In this document: in pieces, positions 54,204-62,717 of the stretch
Position numbering within the stretch: position 1 is the stretch's first letter
Layout of the letters: each line of letters opens with the position of its first letter
NCBI RefSeq assembly: GCF_000187895.1
Contig: NZ_DS990133.1
Location: forward strand, 248,001 to 312,000
DNA from: Phocaeicola plebeius DSM 17135
Lineage (GTDB): Bacteria > Bacteroidota > Bacteroidia > Bacteroidales > Bacteroidaceae
Direction of reading: 5' to 3'
DNA: 64,000 nucleotides
The notes under the pieces: model-generated
What the model saw: the letters and a program-made list of their open reading frames with translations, nothing else
Databases searched by the model: none
Told to the model about the DNA's origin: nothing
Made by a program: the position numbers and the translations under genes

Positions 54204-55382
54204 TTAATCTACCGTACGTGCTTGTCCGTCTTTGAACAACAGGAATTCCAAAGTATGGAAACCACGTACATTCTGTGCGGCAGAAATGGCTTCACTGTCT
54301 TCTGAGTAGTCGCCACTCCATTCCATCTGGCTGTAATCTCCTGAATTCAGGATGTTCACGATGGCAGCCTGGTCAAGCGGCCAGCTGTCCATGTTCGGGT
54401 CAAGTCCCTGATCTGCTACCGGACCAAACAAGAAAGCCTCACTCTTTTCCCATGGTTCACGGGCAGTAATCCAAGCATCACAGGCATCCTTGAAAGCCTG
54501 ATTGGTTGGGTTGGCTGCCAGCGTATTCACCTTGTCATACAAAGTAGCTACTCTGTCTTTCAGGTCTGAATAAGTGGGTAATACCACTACATCCACGTAG
54601 TTCTTTACCACCGGACTCAGCACAGCTTCCGACAATGCATCACAAGCCGGTTTTACCTTATCTTTCAACAAGACACTCAGTTCACTGCAGGCTTCCTGAG
54701 CCGCCAGACTCTGTTCGCTGTTGATATGGTTACGGAACGGTTGCGGGATGGCTAAAATCTTATCGTAAGCATTCTTGATAGCCAACAAAGTATTATCTGC
54801 CAGTTGCTGCTGCCCGTTGCTCACCAATACCGTGTACAAGGATTGCGTGGCCACCTGAGTTTTATCAATAGCAGCTCCACTAATCAAAGCCTCACTGCGC
54901 ACACCACAGAAAGCATTACAGATAGATACGATGTTATTGGAATAGTCTTCGCGCGAGTGCCAGCTATACCAGGATTCTACTGCATAGAGGGCTTCTGTTA
55001 CCTTCCCTGCCTGGTATTTGGAATACGGGTCACCGATTTTTGTTTCTCCCACCTCATTGGCAATATCTACACAACCGTCTATCACTTGCTGCACGCAAGA
55101 ACCTGCACTGTTGAACGGTGCCTCATGATTTTTAAAGGTCACGGCATAACTTTCACCTCCCTTGTAACTGGTAGCCCAATAGCCATACAAGTCGGAAGCA
55201 TCTTTACGAAGTAAGGTAACCACTGCCTTCATGTAGTTGTTCCAGCTAGTCGCGTTTTCCGACGTATAATCAATGTTGGCCGCATCGGTCGGTTCTGTCG
55301 GTGTGTCTTCGTTACTGCACGCTGTCATCGAAAAGGTCAGCCCCATTGCCAAGGCTGCCGCATAAAAGAAATTCTTTTTCAT
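54204..55382 (-). CDS. Imelysin family (M75-like) lipoprotein
   Basis: 392 residues from ATG 55382; a Met two codons earlier is less likely. Lipobox M-T-A-C with Ser-Asn-Glu-Asp after it, a possible surface export signal. All-helical mature part. The family signature G-x-H-x-x-E occurs near the C-terminus as G-F-H-T-L-E, and D-P-N-M-D-S-W-P-L-D before it is also conserved. Imelysins bind iron or haem-related ligands and are often iron-regulated; peptidase activity is doubtful for the family. Next to DHOR, as in the Pseudomonas icmP locus. Confidence 0.93.
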   Translation of the reverse strand: MKKNFFYAAALAMGLTFSMTACSNEDTPTEPTDAANIDYTSENATSWNNYMKAVVTLLRKDASDLYGYWATSYKGGESYAVTFKNHEAPFNSAGSCVQQVIDGCVDIANEVGETKIGDPYSKYQAGKVTEALYAVESWYSWHSREDYSNNIVSICNAFCGVRSEALISGAAIDKTQVATQSLYTVLVSNGQQQLADNTLLAIKNAYDKILAIPQPFRNHINSEQSLAAQEACSELSVLLKDKVKPACDALSEAVLSPVVKNYVDVVVLPTYSDLKDRVATLYDKVNTLAANPTNQAFKDACDAWITAREPWEKSEAFLFGPVADQGLDPNMDSWPLDQAAIVNILNSGDYSQMEWSGDYSEDSEAISAAQNVRGFHTLEFLLFKDGQARTVD

Positions 55383-55412
55383 ATACATAATAGTTTTTTA
55401 GGAGTTAATAAA

Positions 55413-56777
55413 TCATTTCTTGAAAAACCAGCCGATGTAGGCCAAGCCAATGGAAAACTCATTTTCACTGGTATACGGTCCGGTACCGAACATCTTTCCT
55501 GTACCAATCTGACGGGTAGTATAGTCTGCCTTCACCACCAGATTAGGCAAAGCAAACCAATTCAATCCGGCCACCCACATGCTGACCTTGTTACGCAAGT
55601 CCATGGTCTGCCCGGCTTCTCCTTTTTCTTGCGGATTATAGTATTCATAGCGGGCAAACGGATAAATCACAGGAACTTTGGGATTGTGATTGAAAATGGA
55701 ACGCAGGTTCACACCCACCTCTCCGGCATAACTGACTGCATTTTTAGCTACCGGAACCACGCGGCTGTAAGAAGCATTGTTCGACAAACGGACATTCTTG
55801 CTGCTAATAAACTTTGAGTTGCTCAGGTTACCATAGACCATATTGGCACGTGCAGTCACATAGTCATTCTTGTACTGCAAGTCGCCTGAATAAATCCGTA
55901 ACGGTGCTTTCTGTCCCTCGTAGAAATTGGGTTTGTCGGAATTACCTGCCGTATTGGCACAATAATAAAAAGAACCTCCTACACGCAGTCCCGGCACTCC
56001 ACGGTAATCTACACGAAGCACATACCCAGGAGAATTGAAATTATCTTCCTCAAACAAGCCCTGCTTACCGCTGGCAACCCAAGTATTCCGGTCGAATCCG
56101 TTGGCATTCAGTCCGGCCACCACCAGCACCTGATAGTCGAAAGTGGCATATCCTTTTCCCAACGTACCGAAAAACTCAATACCCGTTTCATGCCAGGTAG
56201 AAGGCAAGATGGTGGTTTCACCCTCCGGTCGCACTGTACCGAAGAAATTAATCGGCTCGTGATGTGCATTGGTCAGTCCCACCGGCACAATCATGTGTCC
56301 CGCCCGCACATTGAAAGCCGGATGAATAAGACGGGTGATATGAAACTGCTCCAAGGCCACTTCTCCCCCTTTTTCCATTTCCGTTTCATATTCGCCGTTT
56401 TCCGAGTTCTCCAGCTCCATGGCAGCCCCTGTTCCTCCGGCTTCAAATTCGATTTCTGCGCTCAGAATCCATTTCGGAGTAAACTTATAATCCATTGCCA
56501 GCACAAAGCGTGGAATAGAAATCGTGTTCCGATGATCACGGGTGTTTCCATTGGGATTACCGTAATAACGATTGATGCCATAATCCTTAAAACTGGCCAC
56601 AGCTTCTCCATAGCCTCCCAGACGGAAACGGGTATATTCGTCATTGTCCGTATACTGTTTGCGTGCAGCTACATTTCCGTGTACTTCAGCCACCTGCACC
56701 GAATCAACTTCACTGGCCGAAACAGCTCCTACGGCACAGCAAAGAGCGGTTAAAAATAAACTAACTTTTTTTTTCAT
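55413..56777 (-). CDS. Outer membrane porin-like protein, first gene of the cytochrome operon
   Basis: 454 residues from ATG 56777. An earlier ATG at 56798 would begin before the transcription start predicted from the promoter at 56801-56832 and would add seven residues before the signal peptide, so it is rejected. Signal peptide ends V-S-A-S. The barrel shows strands such as F-A-R-Y-E-Y-Y-N-P and W-V-A-G-L-N-W-F and ends in G-W-F-F-K-K, unusual in having two Lys after the aromatic residues. It belongs to the porin O/P-like group. Confidence 0.85.
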   Translation of the reverse strand: MKKKVSLFLTALCCAVGAVSASEVDSVQVAEVHGNVAARKQYTDNDEYTRFRLGGYGEAVASFKDYGINRYYGNPNGNTRDHRNTISIPRFVLAMDYKFTPKWILSAEIEFEAGGTGAAMELENSENGEYETEMEKGGEVALEQFHITRLIHPAFNVRAGHMIVPVGLTNAHHEPINFFGTVRPEGETTILPSTWHETGIEFFGTLGKGYATFDYQVLVVAGLNANGFDRNTWVASGKQGLFEEDNFNSPGYVLRVDYRGVPGLRVGGSFYYCANTAGNSDKPNFYEGQKAPLRIYSGDLQYKNDYVTARANMVYGNLSNSKFISSKNVRLSNNASYSRVVPVAKNAVSYAGEVGVNLRSIFNHNPKVPVIYPFARYEYYNPQEKGEAGQTMDLRNKVSMWVAGLNWFALPNLVVKADYTTRQIGTGKMFGTGPYTSENEFSIGLAYIGWFFKK

Positions 56778-56800
56778 TTCTCTGCGATTTTTGAACACCG

Positions 56801-56832
56801 CAAAGGTATACTACACAAAAAAGGCTATCAAT
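56801..56832 (-). promoter_or_regulatory. Promoter of the seven-gene cytochrome/imelysin operon
   Basis: Minus strand ATTG (56829-56832), 20 bp, TACCTTTG (56801-56808). The predicted start near 56794 rules out the ATG at 56798 and leaves a leader of under 20 nt to 56777. No clear Fur box is seen. Confidence 0.7.
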
Positions 56833-57090
56833 ACCTAAAAATTACGAAAATTAGAAATTAAAAAATCCCCACTTATAAGTAGAAGACAAGTCTTCCACAT
56901 CCCAATAAGTAAAGTGATAAAACTTATTGACCTAACGCTTCTTTCACAAAAAACAACCGATTTTTTACATTTCCTAAAAAGTTGTTTAGTTGCCGACTTG
57001 TATACCTAAAAAAGAGTAGCCAAAGAATGCCAGCATCCCCCCATTTTAAACAACGCATTTATCCCAAAGAATAATCCTCAAAGTAGTTTT

Positions 57091-57178
57091 TATGTTTCCG
57101 GCATACCAACCTTATGTTTCCAGGTCGAAAGACTTAGGGTTCCGTCTCAAGAAACTTAGGTTTTCAATAAGAAAAACA
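57091..57178. repeat. Array B: four tandem 22-bp units, same consensus as array A
   Basis: Units begin at 57091, 57113, 57135 and 57157. Units 1-2 start TATGTTTCC, unit 3 TAGGGTTCC and unit 4 TAGGTTTTC; units 2-4 carry GAAA or AAGAAA near position 15 and end CT or CA. The change from TAYG to TAGG between early and late units repeats that of array A. The rest of the gene-free stretch 56833-57423 is AT-rich and holds only promoter-like boxes. Confidence 0.75.
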
Positions 57179-57367
57179 AAGATTACTTCTCTATAAACTT
57201 CTTATATTGAACTTACGGTACAGTATTTAACTGATTTAGGGTTATAGGTCACAGCAAAAACTGTACAAATCGACAAATAATGTAACTTAAATAGACAGAA
57301 CTTTTTGTATATTTGACAAAAAGAAACATTTTTAGGATAAAAACAAATTCTAAAAGTGATAATTCAT

Positions 57368-57375
57368 TATCTTTG
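57368..57375 (+). promoter_or_regulatory. Candidate -7 element of the periplasmic cluster
   Basis: TATCTTTG, 48 bp before the first start codon at 57424. Another candidate, TATATTTG, lies at 57308-57315. Neither has a good -33 box. Confidence 0.4.
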
Positions 57376-57423
57376 CACCCCGGAAAACGTTTAAAAAATC
57401 ATTATCACTAAATTATCTATTTT

Positions 57424-58101
57424 ATGAAAAAAGCAGTATTACTATGTCTCAGTTTAATTATGCTGTCTATTTCTTCTGTTTTTGCACAAGACAAAACAGC
57501 AAAAGAAATCATGGAAGAAAGAAAAGAAATAGCCAAGCTTTCTAAGAAAGCATTAAACGAAAAAGCTACCAAAGAAGCTCGTAAAGAAGCTAAAAAACTA
57601 AAAAAACAAGGATGGCAAATTGCTCCGGGAGCACTTCCACTAGAAAAACAGTTAGATAAATCTTACCTCATGCAATATGAATACGACGAAAACGGATATC
57701 AGAAATTCTTAATGGGGGAAGCTATCAGTACAGGAGAAAATTACGATGGAGCAAAAATGCAGGCAATGGAACTAGCCAAACAAAATCTGGCAGCACAGGT
57801 TCAGACAGAAATGACAGCTCTTGTAGAAAATCAAGTAGCAAACTCACAGCTTTCAGCTGAAGATGCTTCTTCTGTTACTAAGAGTATCATGGCAAGCAAG
57901 AATCTTATTTCACAAAGCATCGGACGCACCATCGTTGTAATGGAAGTATACCGTACTTTAAGCAACAAGAATAAAGAAGTACTTATAAGAATTGCATATA
58001 ATAGCGAAATGGCAAAACAGGTTGCTAAAAATGCCATCCGAAAATCACTTGCAGAAGAAAGCAGCAATCTGAGTGAAGAACTCAATAACCTCCTGAAATA
58101 A
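57424..58101 (+). CDS. Secreted LPP20-like protein
   Basis: 225 residues. Signal peptide to A-Q near residue 22, a Lys/Glu/Ala-rich helical stretch (about 25-65), then a compact alpha/beta domain with M-G-E-A-I-S-T-G, repeated A-x-x-x-A-x-x-x-L-A spacing (about 108-130) and V-M-E-V-Y-R-T-L. This spacing resembles the LPP20/FlgT-N fold. A conserved role is not known. It is first in a run of five secreted proteins on the plus strand. Confidence 0.65.
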   Translation: MKKAVLLCLSLIMLSISSVFAQDKTAKEIMEERKEIAKLSKKALNEKATKEARKEAKKLKKQGWQIAPGALPLEKQLDKSYLMQYEYDENGYQKFLMGEAISTGENYDGAKMQAMELAKQNLAAQVQTEMTALVENQVANSQLSAEDASSVTKSIMASKNLISQSIGRTIVVMEVYRTLSNKNKEVLIRIAYNSEMAKQVAKNAIRKSLAEESSNLSEELNNLLK

Positions 58102-58129
58102 TCAGTGCTATTATAAGATTTCTTCTTCC

Positions 58130-59008
58130 ATGAATTTTGCTATAACAAAAAGGATTTTTTCCTTAATAATACTTCTTGCTTTACCACTTGCCTTCTATGC
58201 CCAAAAAGCAAGGAAGGTTTGTGGTGAATACATTTACTATGTACCTACTAATCAGTCACTGGAACAAGCCAAGAATATAGCTTTGGACAGAGCGAAGATC
58301 AAGGCTTTAGCTGATGAATTTGGAACCATAGTAAGCCAGACCAACTCTACAGTTCTCACGAATGAGAATGGAAAGACAGACAACCGCTTTTTCTCTTTAA
58401 GCGGAAGTGAAGTAAAAGGTGAATGGCTTGAAAATGACGGGGAACCACAATATGAAATCTTGTACGAAAAAAATATGCTGATTGTGAAATGTTCAGTATG
58501 TGGTAAAGCACGAGAAATAAAAAACTCGTCTATTAACTTCAAAGCCACAATTCTGAGAAACGGAACAACAGAACGATTTACTAGCAGCGAGTTTCACGAC
58601 AATGATTTCATGTATCTTCTATTTCAAACACCGGTAGATGGCTATGTAGCAGTCTATCTCATCGATGAAACCCCTACAGCCTATTGCTTGCTGCCTTATC
58701 AGAATGACAGCGATGGACAACAGATTGTAAAACACGGGAAAGAATACATATTTTTCTCACCTGAAAAAGCTTCAGAAGAACTGAATCTAGTTGATCAATA
58801 CTCTCTGACTTGTTCAGGTTCCGTAGAGCACAATCAGATTTACGTGATATTCTCACCTAACCCGTTCACAAAAGCAACTGACAATGCAGGTGCCAAGTAC
58901 TTGCCAAGACAGTTAAGTTACAAGGAGTTCACGGAATGGCTATCCAATTGTAGAAAGCTCGACCCCAAAATGAGCATTAAAGTATTACATATGGAAATAC
59001 GTCCGTAA
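58130..59008 (+). CDS. Secreted protein with FlgT-N-like and DUF4384-like domains
   Basis: 292 residues. Signal peptide (about 1-24). Residues 40-75 show S-L-E-Q-A-K-N-I-A-L-D-R-A-K-I-K-A-L-A, the helix of FlgT-N/LPP20-type domains. The second half (about 165-230) has V-D-G-Y-V-A-V-Y-L-I-D and L-L-P-Y-Q-N-D, the beta-pattern of DUF4384, a domain seen with caspase-like and kinase proteins. It lies 28 bp after the LPP20-like gene and 18 bp before the transglutaminase-like gene. Confidence 0.65.
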   Translation: MNFAITKRIFSLIILLALPLAFYAQKARKVCGEYIYYVPTNQSLEQAKNIALDRAKIKALADEFGTIVSQTNSTVLTNENGKTDNRFFSLSGSEVKGEWLENDGEPQYEILYEKNMLIVKCSVCGKAREIKNSSINFKATILRNGTTERFTSSEFHDNDFMYLLFQTPVDGYVAVYLIDETPTAYCLLPYQNDSDGQQIVKHGKEYIFFSPEKASEELNLVDQYSLTCSGSVEHNQIYVIFSPNPFTKATDNAGAKYLPRQLSYKEFTEWLSNCRKLDPKMSIKVLHMEIRP

Positions 59009-59026
59009 TAATTAATTCTTGAAACA

Positions 59027-60502
59027 ATGATGAAGAGACTTATTATCTTATCTATTAGTTATATATTTCTCTCACCCATATACGCACAAGAAAAAAGTCC
59101 AGAAGAAATATTCAGGGAATTTAAGCAGCAACAGATAGCAAGCTACAAAGACTTTCGAAAAGAGGTCAATAACCGATATACTGAGTTTATGAGAGGAAAA
59201 TGGGACTGGTTTAATTCCGAAAGTTCCATTGAAGATATGGAAAATAAGGTAAAGCCTATGCCGGCACCTTCAGCTCCAGACGAAAAAGAAATCAACGAAC
59301 TCAAAAAAGCTTTTTTGGAACATGGCAAGGTAATAAGCATACATAAAAAAAAGAAAGCACAACCTATGCCACTCTCCCCCATAGAAGAAACGATTCAGAG
59401 GGACGAAGTGTTCCAGTTTTATGCTTACGGTACCCAAATGAAAGTAAGAATAGGTACGTCTTCCAAATACCAATTAAACGGTACTACAGAAAATGACGTA
59501 GCTGACATGTGGATGCATCTATCGGACAAAAGCTTCAATAATCTCATTTACGATTGCCTGCAACTGAGAAAAGAACATAATCTGTGCGACTGGGCTTATC
59601 TTAACACATTAAAAGAACTAAGTCAAGCATATTATGGTGAGAACTCTAACGAAGCCGTGGTTCTACAGACCTTCCTGTTCAATCAATCCGGATATAAGAC
59701 CAGAATAGGACGTTCCAGATCTAATAAGCTGTACATGATGATTGCCAGCCCCAATACCATATACGGTAAAGCTTATTTTAAAATAAAAGATGACGCATTC
59801 TATCCGCTGGATTATAAAGAAACCGGACTCTATATTTTTGCACATGAATATCCGGGTGAAGAGGGATTAAGTTTGAGCATTGATAAAGAGCAGCTTTTTG
59901 ATATAGCAGCATCAGATGTACACAAAATAGAATCTAAAGCTGCCGACTCTTTACATATTGATATAAAGTTCAATTCGAACTTAATGAATTTTTATCACTC
60001 ATATCCCCAGTCACACATCAATAACGATGAAATGACAAAGTGGACTATTTATGCCTCTACCCCAATAAGCGAGTCGGTTAAAAAGCAATTATATCCCGCG
60101 TTACGAAGTAAAATTGAAGGTAAAACCGAAACAGAAGCAGCCAACATATTAATTGGTTTCGTACAAACAGCTTTCGAATACCAACTGGATGAGGTTGTGT
60201 GGGGACAAGACCGGCCATTCTTCCCTGAAGAAACGCTGTTCTATCCATTCAGTGACTGTGAAGACAGAGCTGCCCTATTCAGCAATCTCATAAGAGACTT
60301 GCTTGGACTTGACACTGTACTTCTCTACTATCCCGGACATCTGGCTATGGCTGTCAGATTCAATAGCAAAGTGGAAGGAAAAACTCTTTTAATAGACGGC
60401 AACGAATACACATACTGCGAACCAACGTGTAGCAGCTATGCACCCGTAGGATGGTGCCCTACGCAATTGGCATCTACCAAACCTGTGATAATAAAATATT
60501 AA
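59027..60502 (+). CDS. Secreted transglutaminase-like protein
   Basis: 491 residues; two adjacent ATGs make the start 59027 or 59030. Signal peptide, a helical Lys/Glu-rich stretch (about 25-120), then a large domain. Near residue 400, F-Y-P-F-S-D-C-E-D-R-A-A-L-F-S-N-L places a Cys in the pattern of transglutaminase-like cores, followed by Y-P-G-H-L-A-M-A-V with the possible catalytic His and by an Asp in L-I-D-G-N-E-Y. Such domains can be peptidases or cross-linking enzymes. Substrate unknown. Confidence 0.65.
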   Translation: MMKRLIILSISYIFLSPIYAQEKSPEEIFREFKQQQIASYKDFRKEVNNRYTEFMRGKWDWFNSESSIEDMENKVKPMPAPSAPDEKEINELKKAFLEHGKVISIHKKKKAQPMPLSPIEETIQRDEVFQFYAYGTQMKVRIGTSSKYQLNGTTENDVADMWMHLSDKSFNNLIYDCLQLRKEHNLCDWAYLNTLKELSQAYYGENSNEAVVLQTFLFNQSGYKTRIGRSRSNKLYMMIASPNTIYGKAYFKIKDDAFYPLDYKETGLYIFAHEYPGEEGLSLSIDKEQLFDIAASDVHKIESKAADSLHIDIKFNSNLMNFYHSYPQSHINNDEMTKWTIYASTPISESVKKQLYPALRSKIEGKTETEAANILIGFVQTAFEYQLDEVVWGQDRPFFPEETLFYPFSDCEDRAALFSNLIRDLLGLDTVLLYYPGHLAMAVRFNSKVEGKTLLIDGNEYTYCEPTCSSYAPVGWCPTQLASTKPVIIKY

Positions 60503-60524
60503 AGAAAACATAAAACCAATCATT

Positions 60525-62633
60525 ATGAATAAATACAATTCGCTTTTCAAGAACAAAAAATTTATTGCATGTTTTATTGCTGCAGCTTTAGGCAGTGGAT
60601 TAGCTTCAGCACAAGTTAAACGAGCAAAAGATTTTCCGGCACAGAACACTATATCCACATTTGACAATACAACTTTCTGCGTAGCATACCTGTCAGGTGG
60701 AAACCTGTTGACATTAAGAGACAGACCTGTCACAATTTACAACAAGTTAAGTCAATTGGCTTTCAATCCAACAGGAAGTTCTATTGCTGTAGCAAGACCA
60801 GGAAAAGAAATACGCATCTATTCTTTCCTGAGAAAAGATAAAAGACTTTTCTCTCTGAAAGAAAAAAGAAAAGAATACAAGGATGCAGAAACCACCAGTA
60901 TGTGCTACTCGGCAAATGCCAGATATTTCATTGCTGCAACTTCTGCAAATGAAATCATCATTTACGATACGAAAGAATACCTGCCACAAGCTTATATAAA
61001 GACTAACTCACCAGCCTCTTCACTGGAAATGAGTTCCAACAATTATTTTATTGCCTCACAACACGAGAATGAAATTGATATATGGAACTTCCAGACCAAA
61101 GAACTCAGAACAAAATTAGAAATAGAAGGTCAAATCACAGGAGATGCCTTCTCTAAAGATGCTTCACTTTTTGCTGTTACTACCGACAAGAAGGGACTGA
61201 TGATATACGACACCAAAACCTGGACTCTGAAACATACGTTTGACAGCATCTCGGGACAACTGAAAAATCCGTATTTCCATCCAGATGGCAAATACATTGC
61301 AGTAGTAAAAGACAACAGTAAAATTGTCATAATGAACCTGAAGAACAACAAGATTGAGCAAGAAATCGAAAATGAGAACAGCAACTTGATGCAATTTAAG
61401 TTCTTCACAAATAATCAAACTAAAGACGTGTACGGCCTCTCCGGAGAAAGCAAATCTATCGTTTTCTGGGATGCTAACGGATTAAACCCATTTTACGGCA
61501 AACTGGTAAGCAGTGAAGTAGATGCCAAGATGAATGAATGGGTAAAAATGATGCAGGGAGAATCAATGGAAGAATATGCTATTCGTGTAAATGATGAAAC
61601 ACGAATGAAACAGCAAATATTGTTCGAAAATGAAGCAGCAACAAGATTAGCTGGTGATAGAATCTCGCTTGAAAATCCATTCATTGGCAACTATGATGCA
61701 ACCAACGGTATGTTGAACGTAGGATTTAACACCATGTCTCCTATTGCCATCGAGGTACCGGTAGAAGATTTGGGATCGTTCAAGGACAGCAAAGACCTTT
61801 CATTTGATAATGCCGTATATTACCTGAATGACAATGATGAATTCGAGCTGGCTTACGTAGAAGTGAAAAATGAAACGACCAACAAAGTCTACATTTATGA
61901 TAACCTTGGAAGAAAGAAAATGACAAGTATTCAGGATGACAGCAACTTTGTACCTCTTGAAATTATGCAGCAAGCCAGTCAGGAAGAAGCTAAACTGGAA
62001 GCTATCAAGAAAGATGTAGTTGAACAGAACAAACAAGATCAGCTCATCACCGACAATACACAGATTAATGTCAAGACAGAAGTTATTCCTGACGTAAATG
62101 CCAATGGAGAGAAAATCTTAAATTACAAAGTGGGTTATCAGTATGAAGTAATCAACAAAGAGTTCTCTGCAAAAGAAGACTTCCCTTCTGGTGGATATGA
62201 TATCCAAAGTTCAAATGCTGCAATGTCTTTGATGAAAATCATCAAGAATGCATTTGAAGGAGAATTTGCTTCATATCTGGGTGAAAACAAACAAGTGAAG
62301 ATTGTAATTACAGGTTCAGCTGACGCTAGTCCTATCAGAAGCAAAATTGCCTATAAAGGACAATATGGCGAATTTGTTGATGAACCGTACTACAAAGATG
62401 GAAACCTCGACAATATTACGGTAACAAAGGAAAGCGGAATTACCCAAAATGAACAGCTGGCATTGCTGAGAGCTGCAGGCGTAATGGACTATGTAAAGAA
62501 TAACATTACGACTCTAAAAAACACAAACAACGAATTTGAATATCACGTAGAAGTAGCAAAAGAACGTGGTGGTGAATATAGAAAAATCAACATTGAATTT
62601 GTTATTGTAGATGCATTTCCTGCTACAAAATAA
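60525..62633 (+). CDS. Secreted beta-propeller protein with OmpA-like C-terminus
   Basis: 702 residues. Signal peptide ends near residue 29. Residues about 35-330 hold WD40-like blades (for example S-I-A-V-A-R-P-G-K-E-I-R-I-Y-S and Y-I-A-V-V-K-D-N-S-K-I-V-I-M). A middle linker follows, and the last 140 residues resemble an OmpA-like peptidoglycan-binding domain: V-I-T-G-S-A-D-A-S-P-I, then L-A-L-L-R-A-A-G-V and Y-R-K-I-N-I-E-F. It may tether the complex to the cell wall. A hairpin terminator follows the gene. Confidence 0.7.
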   Translation: MNKYNSLFKNKKFIACFIAAALGSGLASAQVKRAKDFPAQNTISTFDNTTFCVAYLSGGNLLTLRDRPVTIYNKLSQLAFNPTGSSIAVARPGKEIRIYSFLRKDKRLFSLKEKRKEYKDAETTSMCYSANARYFIAATSANEIIIYDTKEYLPQAYIKTNSPASSLEMSSNNYFIASQHENEIDIWNFQTKELRTKLEIEGQITGDAFSKDASLFAVTTDKKGLMIYDTKTWTLKHTFDSISGQLKNPYFHPDGKYIAVVKDNSKIVIMNLKNNKIEQEIENENSNLMQFKFFTNNQTKDVYGLSGESKSIVFWDANGLNPFYGKLVSSEVDAKMNEWVKMMQGESMEEYAIRVNDETRMKQQILFENEAATRLAGDRISLENPFIGNYDATNGMLNVGFNTMSPIAIEVPVEDLGSFKDSKDLSFDNAVYYLNDNDEFELAYVEVKNETTNKVYIYDNLGRKKMTSIQDDSNFVPLEIMQQASQEEAKLEAIKKDVVEQNKQDQLITDNTQINVKTEVIPDVNANGEKILNYKVGYQYEVINKEFSAKEDFPSGGYDIQSSNAAMSLMKIIKNAFEGEFASYLGENKQVKIVITGSADASPIRSKIAYKGQYGEFVDEPYYKDGNLDNITVTKESGITQNEQLALLRAAGVMDYVKNNITTLKNTNNEFEYHVEVAKERGGEYRKINIEFVIVDAFPATK

Positions 62634-62664
62634 TTAGGGGAAAGACTATAACTACATATAAACG

Positions 62665-62703
62665 ACAGAAGAACTGAAAGCTTTTTCCGGTTCTTCTGTT
62701 TTT
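62665..62703 (+). terminator. Hairpin with T tract after the propeller/OmpA-like gene
   Basis: Arms ACAGAAGAAC / GTTCTTCTGT with a 15-base loop, then TTTT. It may end or reduce transcription before the TPR gene 15 bp further on. Confidence 0.7.
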
Positions 62704-62717
62704 AACTTTATTAAGCG

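Noticed and set aside
56190-56753. 187-codon open frame antisense to the first porin
   Set aside because: Entirely within the porin gene and without recognisable features.
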